A DNA stretch of 64,000 nt from Neobacillus sp. WH10 (GTDB lineage: Bacteria > Bacillota > Bacilli > Bacillales > Cytobacillaceae): positions 4,340,001 through 4,404,000 of the forward strand of contig NZ_CP126110.1 of assembly GCF_030123405.1 (NCBI RefSeq), written 5' to 3'. The translations under genes were made by a program, and so were the position numbers. The first letter of the stretch is position 1; each line of letters starts with the position of its first letter. The notes beneath the pieces were generated by a model. It ran no database searches and was not told where the DNA came from. It worked only from the letters and a program-made list of their open reading frames with translations. Positions 25,608-34,077 of this stretch are shown here, one piece after another.

Positions 25608-26210
25608 TTATTTTGCAAAACGGTGGTTACCAATCGTTACGGTTACTTCACGTGATAAAATCCAATTACTTGAAGATGTTTTTGGATTGTAGAAAAATAA
25701 TGACCCTTTCCCTTGTCCTCTGAATGCTAAAGCTTCATTCACAGCCTGTTTTGAAGCTGCATCTGCTGGTTGATTGATCTGACCATTTTGGACAGGAGTA
25801 AATGCATAGTGTCCATTAGATATTTGATAAATTACTTCCCTAACAGAATTCGGAAAATCGGGACTTGCAACTCTGTTCAAGATTACTGTAGCAACAGCTA
25901 CTTTCCCAGCATAAGGTTCTCCAACTGCCTCTGCACGAACTAGACGTGCCATTAAATCTTTTTCTGCTTCAGTAATAGTAGAATTAGGGATTACTAGATT
26001 TTGACCAACATTTAGAGCACTACTAGTTGCATTGTTTGCTTTCATTAAATTAGTAACTGGAACTCCGAACTTAGTAGCAATTTTCCAATACGTTTCACCA
26101 GATTGCACTTTATGTGTAGTCGTTGCTGCTTCAGTTGTACTATTTAACGTAAACGCTGACATTGATAAAATTAATCCAGATGCAATTACTAGCTTTTTAA
26201 GTTTATTCAT
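25608..26210 (-). CDS. secreted LysM plus SleB/CwlJ-type cell-wall hydrolase
   Basis: This 200-residue protein has a signal peptide (MNKLKKLVIASGLILSMSAF, cleaved near TTEAA). A single LysM repeat with HKVQSGETYWKIATKFGV (about 33-76) is followed by a Hydrolase_2 (SleB-type) domain with RLVRAEAVGEPYAGKVAVA, Glu being the likely catalytic acid. The layout is like B. subtilis YkvT. It should bind peptidoglycan and cut glycan strands, during spore germination or cell-wall turnover. The open frame begins 23 codons upstream, but the AGGAGG site six bases before 26210 and the signal peptide set the start. Confidence 0.9.
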   Translation of the reverse strand: MNKLKKLVIASGLILSMSAFTLNSTTEAATTTHKVQSGETYWKIATKFGVPVTNLMKANNATSSALNVGQNLVIPNSTITEAEKDLMARLVRAEAVGEPYAGKVAVATVILNRVASPDFPNSVREVIYQISNGHYAFTPVQNGQINQPADAASKQAVNEALAFRGQGKGSLFFYNPKTSSSNWILSREVTVTIGNHRFAK

Positions 26211-26565
26211 TTTATTACCTCCTGTTAGTGTGTCCGTCTCTCTACTACTAAGGCTATCAGTTGTAACATTCTTATTCACCGACCAATAAATGGTAATGCA
26301 TTTCCAACTAAAAGGAGACCTGCCATAACTGTGTTTCTCTATTAATTGGAATAATCAACCATTTTATGCTTTTTTCCTAATAATCCCTCGCGTGGATAGT
26401 TAAGGCTCCATTATTACACTGTGTTGCATGCTTGTAATATAACTAAGGCCGCTGTTCCCCCGAAAACTTCACTAAATTGACAACAAATTCCTCAAATTGA
26501 TACAGGATTCCATATTAAACTTTGGTAATAATATAAAGGAAGGCAATCTAAAGGAGGTTTTTTTA
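26211..26565. other. divergent intergenic region between cell-wall hydrolase and dps
   Basis: No gene is seen. A TTGACA at 26477-26482 lies upstream of dps with a poor -10 (GATACA) 16 bases later; a PerR-type palindrome was looked for and not found. The promoter of the cell-wall hydrolase gene could not be assigned. Confidence 0.35.
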
Positions 26566-27012
26566 GTGGAAAATCATTTAGTGAGTGTATTAAACAAGCA
26601 AATTGCGAATTGGTCAGTAATGTATATCAAGCTACATAACTACCACTGGTATGTAAAGGGAGGACAATTTTTCACCCTGCACACTAAATTTGAAGAATTT
26701 TACAATGAAGCAGGACTGCATGTCGATGAATTAGCAGAACGTCTGCTGGCAATTGGCGGAAAACCTGTAGCTACCATGAAGGAATGCCTTGAAATTTCAT
26801 CGATTCAAGAAGCAACCGGTAATGAAACTGCTGATGAAATGGTTCAGTCCATCATTAATGACTTCTCAGTTATCATTGGTGAATTAAAGGAAGGCATGAG
26901 TTTTGCAGGGGAATTAGATGATGAAACAACGGGAGATATGTTACTTGCAATTCATTCGGGTCTAGAAAAACACGTTTGGATGTTAACAGCATTCCTTGGT
27001 AAATCACTATAA
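26566..27012 (+). CDS. Dps/MrgA-family ferritin-like DNA-protection protein
   Basis: This 148-residue protein has the Dps signature WSVMYIKLHNYHWYVKGG and the ferroxidase residues around FEEFYNEAGLHVDELAERLLAIGG. Dps forms a cytoplasmic 12-mer shell that oxidises and stores iron and protects DNA from peroxide. The upstream open frame is longer, but AAAGGAGG precedes the GTG at 26566 by 8 bases and the family begins here. A strong terminator follows. The next gene encodes a redox enzyme, which fits an oxidative-stress neighbourhood, though each has its own terminator. Confidence 0.93.
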   Translation: MENHLVSVLNKQIANWSVMYIKLHNYHWYVKGGQFFTLHTKFEEFYNEAGLHVDELAERLLAIGGKPVATMKECLEISSIQEATGNETADEMVQSIINDFSVIIGELKEGMSFAGELDDETTGDMLLAIHSGLEKHVWMLTAFLGKSL

Positions 27013-27018
27013 GTATTT

Positions 27019-27051
27019 AAAGTCCAACACTTCACATTGTTGGACTTTTCC
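27019..27051 (+). terminator. dps terminator
   Basis: AAAGTCCAACA and TGTTGGACTTTT form an 11-bp stem with a seven-base loop and a T run. Confidence 0.9.
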
Positions 27052-27151
27052 TCTTTATTTAAATTAGAATGATTATCAAAAAGGTTTGACTTTTATTTAG
27101 TAATTACATTATTATTAAAATAAGAAAAAATAATTTTGGAGGTTTGAGAAA

Positions 27152-28462
27152 GTGTCCAAACATGAAGTAATCGTTTATAGCAGTACTGGATGCCCCTATT
27201 GTGAAAAAGTAAAATCGTTCCTAAAGGATCATGGCGTTGAATTTGAAGAACGCAATGCTTCCATACATAAAGAATATTTTGATCAATTAAAAGAACGGAA
27301 AATATATGGAACCCCGGCAACCCTAATTAATGGGAAGCTAGTCCTAGGCTTTCAAGAGAAAAAATTAAACAAGCTTCTTGGACTTTCACAAGAGGAAAAC
27401 ACTGCACCTGCTGTAGTAACGGTGCCTGACACCAAAAACACTACAGACGCAGTAAATTTGGTGTCTGACACCAAAGGAGAGATTACTGATAGGATTTTCC
27501 AACCTGTTAATGAAAAGGTCCTTTCTGATGTGTATGATTTTGTGACAATTGGCGGCGGGCCTGCAGGTGCCTCTGCTGCTGTTTATGCTGCTCGTGGGAA
27601 ATTAAAAACACTCGTCATTGATAAAGCCCCAAAAGCAGGAACGCTGGCGATTACCCATAAAATTGCGAACTATCCGGGGGTTCGCGAGGAATTAACAGGC
27701 TTGGAGCTATTAACGAGAATGCAAGTACAAGCAAAAGACTTTGGAGCAGAATTTGTTCGCTCAACGGTTCTATCCGTTGATTTTTCAGATGAAATAAAGA
27801 AAATTGAGGTTGCTGAGGGAACCATTAAAGCGAAAAGTGTTTTTATTGGTGTTGGTGCCAAAGCCCCATCCAATAAAATTAAGGGTGAAGAGGACTTCAC
27901 TGGCCGTGGCGTAAGCTATTGCTCAACCTGTGATGCAGCCTTTTATCAGGATCTGGTTGTTGCCGTTGTCGGTGATAATGATGAAGCCATTCATGAAGCT
28001 GACACACTGGCTAAGTACTGCAAAACGGTGAAATTATTAATTCCATTTGAGCAATTAAAAGGGAATGCAGATCTTACCTCACTAGAAAATAATCCGAAGG
28101 TAGAAATCTATCGCCGTCATCGAGTTCGAGAAATCGTTGGAACAGACAGCGTTGAGAAAATTGTGATTCTTAATGATAAAAAAGAAGAACAAGAATGGCA
28201 TGTTGATGGAGTTTTCTTATACCTTGGCGGTATGAAACCAGGCACAGACTTCTTAAAGGACGCGGTAAAAAGGGATGAAGAAGGCTATGTCATGGTAGAT
28301 GATCACTTGCGTACGAATGTAGATGGTGTTTTTGCCGGCGGTGATGCCCGAAGGACCCCAATAAAACAAGCTGTCATTTCTGCTGCAGATGGGGCAATTG
28401 CTGCTTTAAGTGCCGAGCAGCATGTCAATAAACGCTCAAAGCTTCGCCCGCAATACAGTTAA
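27152..28462 (+). CDS. glutaredoxin domain fused to thioredoxin-reductase-like flavoprotein
   Basis: This 436-residue protein has two parts. Residues 1-80 form a glutaredoxin fold with CPYC (C14, C17) and the cis-Pro segment GTPATL. Residues 125-430 resemble low-molecular-weight thioredoxin reductase, with FAD motif GGGPAGASAAVYAAR, redox pair CSTC (C257, C260) and terminal GVFAGGDARR. The second nucleotide site is degenerate: the usual GGGxSAxEEA is GDNDEAIHEA, and the HRR motif that binds the NADPH 2'-phosphate is absent (KLLIPFEQLKG). NADPH use is therefore doubtful. A linker (about 90-110) encoded by palindromic repeats joins the parts. GTG start, nine bases after GGAGG. It presumably reduces its own glutaredoxin domain or a protein disulfide. 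Confidence 0.9.
   Translation: MSKHEVIVYSSTGCPYCEKVKSFLKDHGVEFEERNASIHKEYFDQLKERKIYGTPATLINGKLVLGFQEKKLNKLLGLSQEENTAPAVVTVPDTKNTTDAVNLVSDTKGEITDRIFQPVNEKVLSDVYDFVTIGGGPAGASAAVYAARGKLKTLVIDKAPKAGTLAITHKIANYPGVREELTGLELLTRMQVQAKDFGAEFVRSTVLSVDFSDEIKKIEVAEGTIKAKSVFIGVGAKAPSNKIKGEEDFTGRGVSYCSTCDAAFYQDLVVAVVGDNDEAIHEADTLAKYCKTVKLLIPFEQLKGNADLTSLENNPKVEIYRRHRVREIVGTDSVEKIVILNDKKEEQEWHVDGVFLYLGGMKPGTDFLKDAVKRDEEGYVMVDDHLRTNVDGVFAGGDARRTPIKQAVISAADGAIAALSAEQHVNKRSKLRPQYS
27421..27475. repeat. two REP-like palindromes inside the linker of the redox fusion gene
   Basis: GGTGCCTGACACC (27421-27433) and TTTGGTGTCTGACACCAAA (27457-27475) are two copies of the same palindrome; the second is perfect around its centre. 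They are in frame and both encode a (V)xDTK phrase in the interdomain linker. Confidence 0.75.
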
Positions 28463-28469
28463 GATAGTG

Positions 28470-28514
28470 AAAGGACATCTGCCCACTCTAAATTAGGGCA
28501 GGTGTCCTTTTTTA
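28470..28514 (+). terminator. terminator of the redox fusion gene
   Basis: AAAGGACATCTGCCC and GGGCAGGTGTCCTTTTTT pair with one G-T and an 11-base loop, followed by a T run. Confidence 0.92.
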
Positions 28515-28592
28515 ATATTGTCAGATTCTGTCGTAAACTGTACAATTTTAACTAACATCCATCCTATCAAAAGGACTAACGGGGGAATTGAA

Positions 28593-29444
28593 ATGAAAAG
28601 ACTCACACTACTTATCCTAACTGCACTTATCCTTTCGGCATGTACTCCAAAAGCCTATACAGAAAGTTTTGCTGATGGAAAAATCGCATTGCAAAAAGGA
28701 GACTATGATCAAGCGATCAATAAATTTGAAAATGCTTTAGAAGAGAAAGAAACGGCTGAAGCAAAAAATTATCTTCATTATGCTCAAACCTTACTAGAAA
28801 GCCGTAAACTATACCACGGCGGGGACTTTGATGCTGCCATCAATTCGATAAATAAGCTGTTAAAAGAGAATTCTTCTGAAAAATTAGATGGGAAAGTCAA
28901 GAAACAAGCTAATACACTCTTAAAAGAAATTCAACAGGCAAAATCGGTTTCGGAAACAATGAAAGAAAAAATGACAAAAGGAAAAACACTTTTAGAGGAC
29001 AGTCAGTTTGATCAAGCAGCTGCGGTTTTTAAAGAAATTGCTGAAACAACTAATTTACCTGACGTTGCAGAAATTGAAACAATGGCAAAAGATGCTGCTG
29101 CGTTACTTACCGAAACTACGAAAAAGAAGAATGCCGCTGAGCAGGAAAAACAGCAGCAAGAAGAGGCAGGGAAAAAGAAAGAAGAAGGAAAGCAAAAACA
29201 GGAAGAAGCAAACAAGACACTTACACATGAACAAGCGGTGGATTTAGTAAAAAAGCATCTTAACATTACATCTGAACAAAATGTAAAAGTTGTTTATGAT
29301 CATGATGCTGATAATGGAGACTACGTAATCCATGTATATGAATTTGTTGTTGATAATCCAAGTACTGGCGAAGGTCACACTACAACTTGGGGCTGGTACG
29401 GTGTAAACAAACAAACCAAAGCTGTTTATGATATGATGCAATAA
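28593..29444 (+). CDS. lipoprotein with TPR-like repeats and a PepSY-like C-terminal domain
   Basis: This 283-residue protein starts MKRLTLLILTALILSACTP, a type II signal with lipobox LSAC, so it should be anchored to the outer face of the membrane. Residues about 25-185 form TPR-like helical pairs (GKIALQKGDYDQAINKFENAL and similar). A charged Lys/Glu/Gln-rich segment follows (about 190-225). The end (LTHEQAVDLVKKHLN... to VNKQTKAVYDMMQ) has the look of a small PepSY or YpeB-like domain. The open frame begins 25 codons earlier, but GGGGG and the lipoprotein signal fix the start. No partner is evident. Confidence 0.8.
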   Translation: MKRLTLLILTALILSACTPKAYTESFADGKIALQKGDYDQAINKFENALEEKETAEAKNYLHYAQTLLESRKLYHGGDFDAAINSINKLLKENSSEKLDGKVKKQANTLLKEIQQAKSVSETMKEKMTKGKTLLEDSQFDQAAAVFKEIAETTNLPDVAEIETMAKDAAALLTETTKKKNAAEQEKQQQEEAGKKKEEGKQKQEEANKTLTHEQAVDLVKKHLNITSEQNVKVVYDHDADNGDYVIHVYEFVVDNPSTGEGHTTTWGWYGVNKQTKAVYDMMQ

Positions 29445-29511
29445 TATATAAGGCTGAACCAATGTGCAGGTAAAGAGTTCAATTATAGGTACTAAACGAA
29501 CAATGGAATGA

Positions 29512-29549
29512 GAAATGACGTGTGAATTGGCACACGTCATTTTCTTCTT
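29512..29549 (+). terminator. terminator after the lipoprotein gene
   Basis: AATGACGTGTG and CACACGTCATT form a perfect 11-bp stem with a six-base loop and a T-rich tail. Confidence 0.88.
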
Positions 29550-29722
29550 TTACAAAATCATTTTTAACGACTTTTGAGGACAGCCTTTGGCTTCAGATCC
29601 CTACGTTCCCCCTCAATTTATCCGTTCCTTTACCTCCTTTTTTTCTATACTGTGCACTTGTCCATTTCAAATCTTTTGATACATGCATACATTATAATTA
29701 TTTGACGGAGGAGGTGATTAAT

Positions 29723-29818
29723 ATGTCTGGACACATTTCCAGCAACTTTGCTTTAATTGTTGTGTTGTTTATCCTATTGATCATTGTTGGAGTTTCTTTT
29801 ATTGGCGGTATGTACTAA
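29723..29818 (+). CDS. YjcZ-family small sporulation membrane peptide
   Basis: This 31-residue peptide, MSGHISSNFALIVVLFILL followed by IIVGVSFIGGMY, matches the YjcZ family: a short polar start with FALIVVLFILLIIVG as a single membrane helix. GAGGAGGTG sits eight bases before the ATG. These peptides are found in Bacillus spores or forespore membranes. A CATACATTA at about 29684-29692 resembles a sigma-K -10 element, without a confirmed -35. The longer open frame through this region is not the gene. Confidence 0.88.
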   Translation: MSGHISSNFALIVVLFILLIIVGVSFIGGMY

Positions 29819-29848
29819 TCTTTAAACAAACTGCTCCAAGAAGTAAGG

Positions 29849-29886
29849 AAAGAGCGGAAACCCATTGGTTTGACCGCTCTTTTTTA
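29849..29886 (+). terminator. terminator of the small sporulation gene
   Basis: AAAGAGCGG and CCGCTCTTTT pair, with an inner AAACC/GGTTT stem, followed by a T run. Confidence 0.88.
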
Positions 29887-30121
29887 TGCTTACATATTAG
29901 ATTGAAAAATCGGATCTTTTAGCTGCTGTGTTATAGTTCCTCAAGAATTGAAAGTCCATTGTTGTTGCTATTTAGATTTTTGTTACCTTGCAAATAACCC
30001 CGGTATTCGGAATATCCCCTTCCCCGCTGCCAGGTGGTTTTCGATAACCAAAATCAACGATGTACACCACATAAAAATATTAGGTGTGCTTGGTCATCAT
30101 TCATTAACTTTTCAATTAACC
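29887..30121. other. intergenic region of unclear content
   Basis: A 77-codon open frame crosses it but has no ribosome site and no recognisable similarity, and it overlaps the 3' end of the convergent gene. The stretch around 30000-30090 is somewhat GC-richer and might be a decayed gene. Nothing can be named. Confidence 0.3.
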
Positions 30122-31708
30122 TCATTGCACTATGGTATCAATCAGCACAATTTCACCTTGCGAATTCATTGCTTCTATTAACATTGCTTCAAATTCATCC
30201 AAGTTAGTTGCTTTCATTCCTCTCGCTCCGTAGCTTTCTGCTAACTTAACAAAATCCGGATTGGTAAAAGTAACCCCGAAACTATCGCCAAACTCTTTCC
30301 TCATTGTATCGACTTCGAGCTTCAGCATCGAATCATTCAATAAGATGATGACAAAAGACACTCCCAGCCTTTTGGCGGTTTCTAGTTCAGAAAAATTCAT
30401 TAATGCCCCACCATCCCCGGTAACACAAATGACTGTTTTTTCAGGAGCAGCTAATTTTGCCCCGATTGCACCTGGGATAGAAATGCCCATGGAGGCAAAA
30501 CCATTTGAAATAATTAGTTGTTTCGTATGCTTTGGTTGATAGGTTCTTGCAATCGTAACTTTATGTGAACCTACATCTGAAATAACGATTGTTTGCTTAG
30601 TCTGAACTCTTTCAAGTACATGTAAGAGTGTTTCAATTGTTAAAGAAGAATCTGTATTTCCTTTTTCAACAATTGAATAGGACTCTTCAATACGACTCTT
30701 TAATCCTCCCGAGGGCTGCCAAGGTTTTGCTTTTAGGTTATTGGCTAGAAAAAGGGGCAGTGTTTCTTTAAGGTTGCCTACTAACTCAACATGAACGGGA
30801 TAATATTCATCAATATCTGCTACTGTTGCTGCAATATGGATAACCGGCACTTTTTTCTTATTCCATTCCGACGGAAGCTTTTCGACCATATCGAAACCAA
30901 TTACGATGAGTAAATCTGCTTCCTCAAATCCCCGAAGGACATAGTCTTTTTCCATAAACCCAAATGTGTAAAAATTTTGCGGGTGATCTTTAGGTAAAAT
31001 ACCTTTGGCCATAAAGCTTGTTGCAATCGGCGATCCTAGCTGCTCAATAAATGACTGAACTTCCAAGACAGCATCTTGGCGGATTACTCCATTTCCGACA
31101 ATGATAAAGGGACGGGCGCTTTGGTTAAGTACTTGAGCGGCCAGCTTTATTGCTTCAGAAGCTGGCACACTTTTTGGCAGGCTTTTAACGGCTAATGGCT
31201 TTGTAATCACATTTTCGGCAGCAATATTTTCAGGTAATTCAATCACCACAGTTCCTGTTTTTTCTTCAGTTGCCATTCGAAAAGATTTTCTGATGATTTC
31301 AGGAATTGTATTTGCTGCTTTTATTTGTATAGACCATTTCGATACAGATTCGAAGACCTTTTGGATATCAATATACTGATGAGTATTTTTGTGCTGTTGA
31401 TCTAACCCTTTTTGACCGGTTAAAGCGATGACTGGTGAATGATCTAAATTTGCACTTGCTATTCCTGTTAATAGATTTGCTGCCCCAGGTCCAAGCGTTG
31501 CCAGACAAACTCCTGGTTTTCCGGAGATACGGCCATAAACATCCGCCATGAATGCCGCCCCTTGCTCATGGCGTACAGGAATATAAGTAATTTTTTCTGA
31601 AGCGGACAACGAATCGCCTAAATCAATCACTTCTTTCCCAATTATCCCAAAAACGTATTCCACGCCTTCATTTTCTAAACAACTCACGACTAAATCTGTT
31701 GCTTTCAT
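30122..31708 (-). CDS. thiamine-diphosphate enzyme, acetolactate-synthase-like
   Basis: This 528-residue protein has the three-domain layout of ThDP enzymes. The proton-relay Glu is in VRHEQGAAFMADVYGR. The FAD/Rossmann-like middle domain contains SARPFIIVGNGV, and the C-terminal cofactor motif GDGGALMNFSELET runs on to LLND. It is closest in pattern to catabolic acetolactate synthase (AlsS), which joins two pyruvates to acetolactate. No alsD or small regulatory subunit is adjacent, so substrate remains open. ATG at 31708 follows GGAGG by five bases; the 24-codon upstream extension is rejected. Transcribed divergently from the DUF2935 gene. Confidence 0.82.
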   Translation of the reverse strand: MKATDLVVSCLENEGVEYVFGIIGKEVIDLGDSLSASEKITYIPVRHEQGAAFMADVYGRISGKPGVCLATLGPGAANLLTGIASANLDHSPVIALTGQKGLDQQHKNTHQYIDIQKVFESVSKWSIQIKAANTIPEIIRKSFRMATEEKTGTVVIELPENIAAENVITKPLAVKSLPKSVPASEAIKLAAQVLNQSARPFIIVGNGVIRQDAVLEVQSFIEQLGSPIATSFMAKGILPKDHPQNFYTFGFMEKDYVLRGFEEADLLIVIGFDMVEKLPSEWNKKKVPVIHIAATVADIDEYYPVHVELVGNLKETLPLFLANNLKAKPWQPSGGLKSRIEESYSIVEKGNTDSSLTIETLLHVLERVQTKQTIVISDVGSHKVTIARTYQPKHTKQLIISNGFASMGISIPGAIGAKLAAPEKTVICVTGDGGALMNFSELETAKRLGVSFVIILLNDSMLKLEVDTMRKEFGDSFGVTFTNPDFVKLAESYGARGMKATNLDEFEAMLIEAMNSQGEIVLIDTIVQ

Positions 31709-31840
31709 TTCTGCCTCCACATGAATAGTTTCTATTACCCCTATTCTTTGCCAAATTTTCATAATCATGAAAGACAGCACCTATCATAAACAAAAATATC
31801 TCAAATATAATAAGATATGAGGTTTAAAGGAGGGCAACAT

Positions 31841-32731
31841 ATGGTACAGCAACAAGGATTTAGCGGAATCGATAATCAAATGTTAATTGCCCCAGAAACG
31901 TTTGCAGCACCTCCCGAATCATTAACAGAGCAAATGTTTATTGAACGTTCGTTAACAGAGAATAAATTTTGGCTGCGGATCATGAAAGAACATTCCTATT
32001 TTTTAGGTGAAGGCTTTAATCGGAAGGACAAACATCTTATTCAACAAACTGATCGTTTTTATCATTATTTTGAGGAGCAGGAGAAAAGAGCATACCAAAC
32101 CCCTAATAATGTAACGGCTGTCCGTAAGTTAAATGAAGATTCAATTCAACTCGTCCTTGGTTTACGGAATTTCAAACGTAATCTGCTCATCTTGATCGTC
32201 AATTGTAAGGTCATGGGCTTTAACTTCCCGCTTCTTGTTGACCATATTGCCCGTGAAGCCGAGTACTTTATGAGAACGTTGAAAAAATTTAATGAGGGGA
32301 TTTTAGATCCAATTCAAGATGCAATTATCAAGGAAAATGTCTTTTGGCTGAGGATTATGATGGAGCATTCACGTTTCATCGCCTCATTGCTTGACCAATC
32401 GGAACGAAATTTAGTTAGAGCAGCACTAAAATTTGGTGATGATTTCGAAATTCTTCTTAACCAGGCAAGAGACGTGGAATCGATGTTATATAAGAAAAGC
32501 CCAACCTATCCAATAATCGGCAAGCTTAATAAAGACAGTGAAAATGCCGCACAAGAAATACGTGCCTTTAAGCAGGCAGGGTTAGATTTCATCAAAAATT
32601 GCCAAATCAAAAATGTTATTGACCCATTGTTAGCAGATCATGTCGTGAGGGAAGCAGATCATTTCCTGCAAATGGTTCGTATACTGGAGGAAAGGTTAAA
32701 AGTGAAGCAGCAAGAACAACAAAGAATATAA
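31841..32731 (+). CDS. DUF2935 family protein with duplicated helical-bundle domain
   Basis: This 296-residue protein has two similar halves, each opening with ENKFWLRIMKEHSYFL or ENVFWLRIMMEHSRFI and ending with DHIAREAEYFMRTL or DHVVREADHFLQMV. The repeated EH, H and E residues suggest metal binding in two four-helix bundles, as in DUF2935. Such proteins are widespread in Bacillus with no established function. It has no signal peptide. AAAGGAGGG precedes the ATG at 31841; the ATG eight codons earlier lies before that site. Confidence 0.85.
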   Translation: MVQQQGFSGIDNQMLIAPETFAAPPESLTEQMFIERSLTENKFWLRIMKEHSYFLGEGFNRKDKHLIQQTDRFYHYFEEQEKRAYQTPNNVTAVRKLNEDSIQLVLGLRNFKRNLLILIVNCKVMGFNFPLLVDHIAREAEYFMRTLKKFNEGILDPIQDAIIKENVFWLRIMMEHSRFIASLLDQSERNLVRAALKFGDDFEILLNQARDVESMLYKKSPTYPIIGKLNKDSENAAQEIRAFKQAGLDFIKNCQIKNVIDPLLADHVVREADHFLQMVRILEERLKVKQQEQQRI

Positions 32732-32771
32732 AAGAAGAAGAGACTATCCGCGGATCGTCTCTTCTTCTTTT
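32730..32771. terminator. bidirectional terminator between convergent genes
   Basis: AAAAGAAGAAGAGAC and its exact complement flank a 12-base loop. It ends the DUF2935 gene and overlaps the final codons of bdbC on the other strand. Confidence 0.88.
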
Positions 32772-33169
32772 AGGCTGCGAGCTAAAACTATCATGCTTAT
32801 CGTAATAATAATAAATGCAATCAATGCAAGCAATGGAATCGTAATAAATCCAAGCCAATTAATGTAATCCTTCGAACACGGCACCCCAGATGTACACATT
32901 TCAAATTGCTGAAGGTAGGGGATTTTTTGTAATAATGTATGATACCCAGATATCAGCACCCCAATGATTGAAAACGGGAGTACATATTGGTAGATTCTTT
33001 TATCATTCCGATAGACCGCAATCCCTAGAATAATCGCTAATGGATACATAAAAATCCGCTGATACCAACAAAGAGTACAGGGAATAAAGTGCATCACTTC
33101 ACTAAAATACAAGCTGCCAAGTGTGGCAATAATTGCAGCTATCCAGGCAAGAATCAGAGATTTACTCAT
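32744..33169 (-). CDS. bdbC: DsbB-family quinone-linked thiol oxidase
   Basis: This 141-residue membrane protein has four hydrophobic segments and two Cys pairs: CTLC in CTLCWYQR, and C..C in EMCTSGVPCSKDY. This is the DsbB/BdbC pattern. It reoxidises its DsbA-like partner and passes electrons to quinone, supporting disulfide formation outside the membrane. The ATG is two bases after the bdbD stop, so the pair is translationally linked. Its tail runs into the shared terminator. Confidence 0.92.
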   Translation of the reverse strand: MSKSLILAWIAAIIATLGSLYFSEVMHFIPCTLCWYQRIFMYPLAIILGIAVYRNDKRIYQYVLPFSIIGVLISGYHTLLQKIPYLQQFEMCTSGVPCSKDYINWLGFITIPLLALIAFIIITISMIVLARSLKEEETIRG

Positions 33170-33171
33170 TA

Positions 33172-33879
33172 CTATTTCTTCTCCTTAGAAGCTTCTTCTA
33201 CCATAGAGATTAAATCATCCATATTCTGTCCTTCGAACTTCTTCCCGTTCACGAAAATGGTTGGCGTGCCAGTAACTCCTAGCTTTTCAACGTAATTCAT
33301 ATCTTTATCCAATGCCTCTTTGGATTTCTCGCTTTGGAAATGTTTCACAACCTTTTCCACTTCTTGATCATTGGCCATTTCCTTTAAAGTGTCAATTAAG
33401 AATTTTTCAGTAAACACATCGATTTTTTCATATTGAGGATCTTCAGGCTGCTTTTCAAATAGAAGGTCATGGAATTTCCAAAATGCTTCATTTCCTAGCT
33501 CATGAAAAACCGATTCAGCAAATTTAGCAGAGCGTGTAGAATCCACATTGATAAAAGAATCGTTCATAAAATAAAACTTGGCTTTCCCAGTATCAACAAG
33601 CTCTTTTTGAATAGTCGGAACGACGCCTTGTGCAAATTCTTTACAATTCGGGCATTTATAATCACCAAACTCAATAATCGAGACTGGAGCAGACTCCTCA
33701 CCTAAGAAAGGTTGATTACTATAATCGATATTAATTCCTTTTGATTCCTTTTGGTCCTTTGATTGATTACCAAAGACAATGAGCGCTAAAATGCCAACAG
33801 CAATCAAACCAATAATCCAGAAAATGAACTTGGATGATGATTTCGATTCAGTTTTCTTGTTTTTGTTGTTATTTGCCAT
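33172..33879 (-). CDS. bdbD: DsbA-family membrane-anchored thiol-disulfide oxidoreductase
   Basis: This 235-residue protein has an N-terminal Lys-rich cytoplasmic tail, one membrane anchor (FIFWIIGLIAVGILALIVFG, about 20-40) and an extracytoplasmic thioredoxin fold with DsbA helical insert. The active site is CPNC in FGDYKCPNCKEF, and the cis-Pro loop is VTGTPTIFVNG. It introduces disulfides into exported proteins with BdbC. AAAGGAGT precedes the ATG. Order bdbD-bdbC. Confidence 0.92.
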   Translation of the reverse strand: MANNNKNKKTESKSSSKFIFWIIGLIAVGILALIVFGNQSKDQKESKGINIDYSNQPFLGEESAPVSIIEFGDYKCPNCKEFAQGVVPTIQKELVDTGKAKFYFMNDSFINVDSTRSAKFAESVFHELGNEAFWKFHDLLFEKQPEDPQYEKIDVFTEKFLIDTLKEMANDQEVEKVVKHFQSEKSKEALDKDMNYVEKLGVTGTPTIFVNGKKFEGQNMDDLISMVEEASKEKK

Positions 33880-34077
33880 GATCAGACTCCTTTTAATGAC
33901 GTATATGAAAAAAGGACAACGTTTTTGTCCAGATAATTTAAATATTACCTATCCCAATCAATAATGCAAATAAAAAATCTCTAGTACATAGCTAAAAATA
34001 CAAATGAGTAGCTTTTAATTAATAGTAGGATATTATTAGTGTAGTTACTAATTTTATCAGTTCAAGGAGTTTAGAAG

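Noticed and set aside
26474..26505. PerR-controlled promoter for dps
   Set aside because: TTGACA is present but the -10 is poor and no PerR palindrome is visible.
29948..30181. 77-codon plus-strand open frame between yjcZ and the acetolactate-synthase-like gene
   Set aside because: No ribosome site, no recognisable motif, and it overlaps the end of a real gene on the other strand.
30122..31708. Oxalyl-CoA decarboxylase acting with the CoA-transferase or the oxamate-type pathway
   Set aside because: The sequence pattern fits acetolactate synthase better and the gene is far from both, with its own divergent promoter region.
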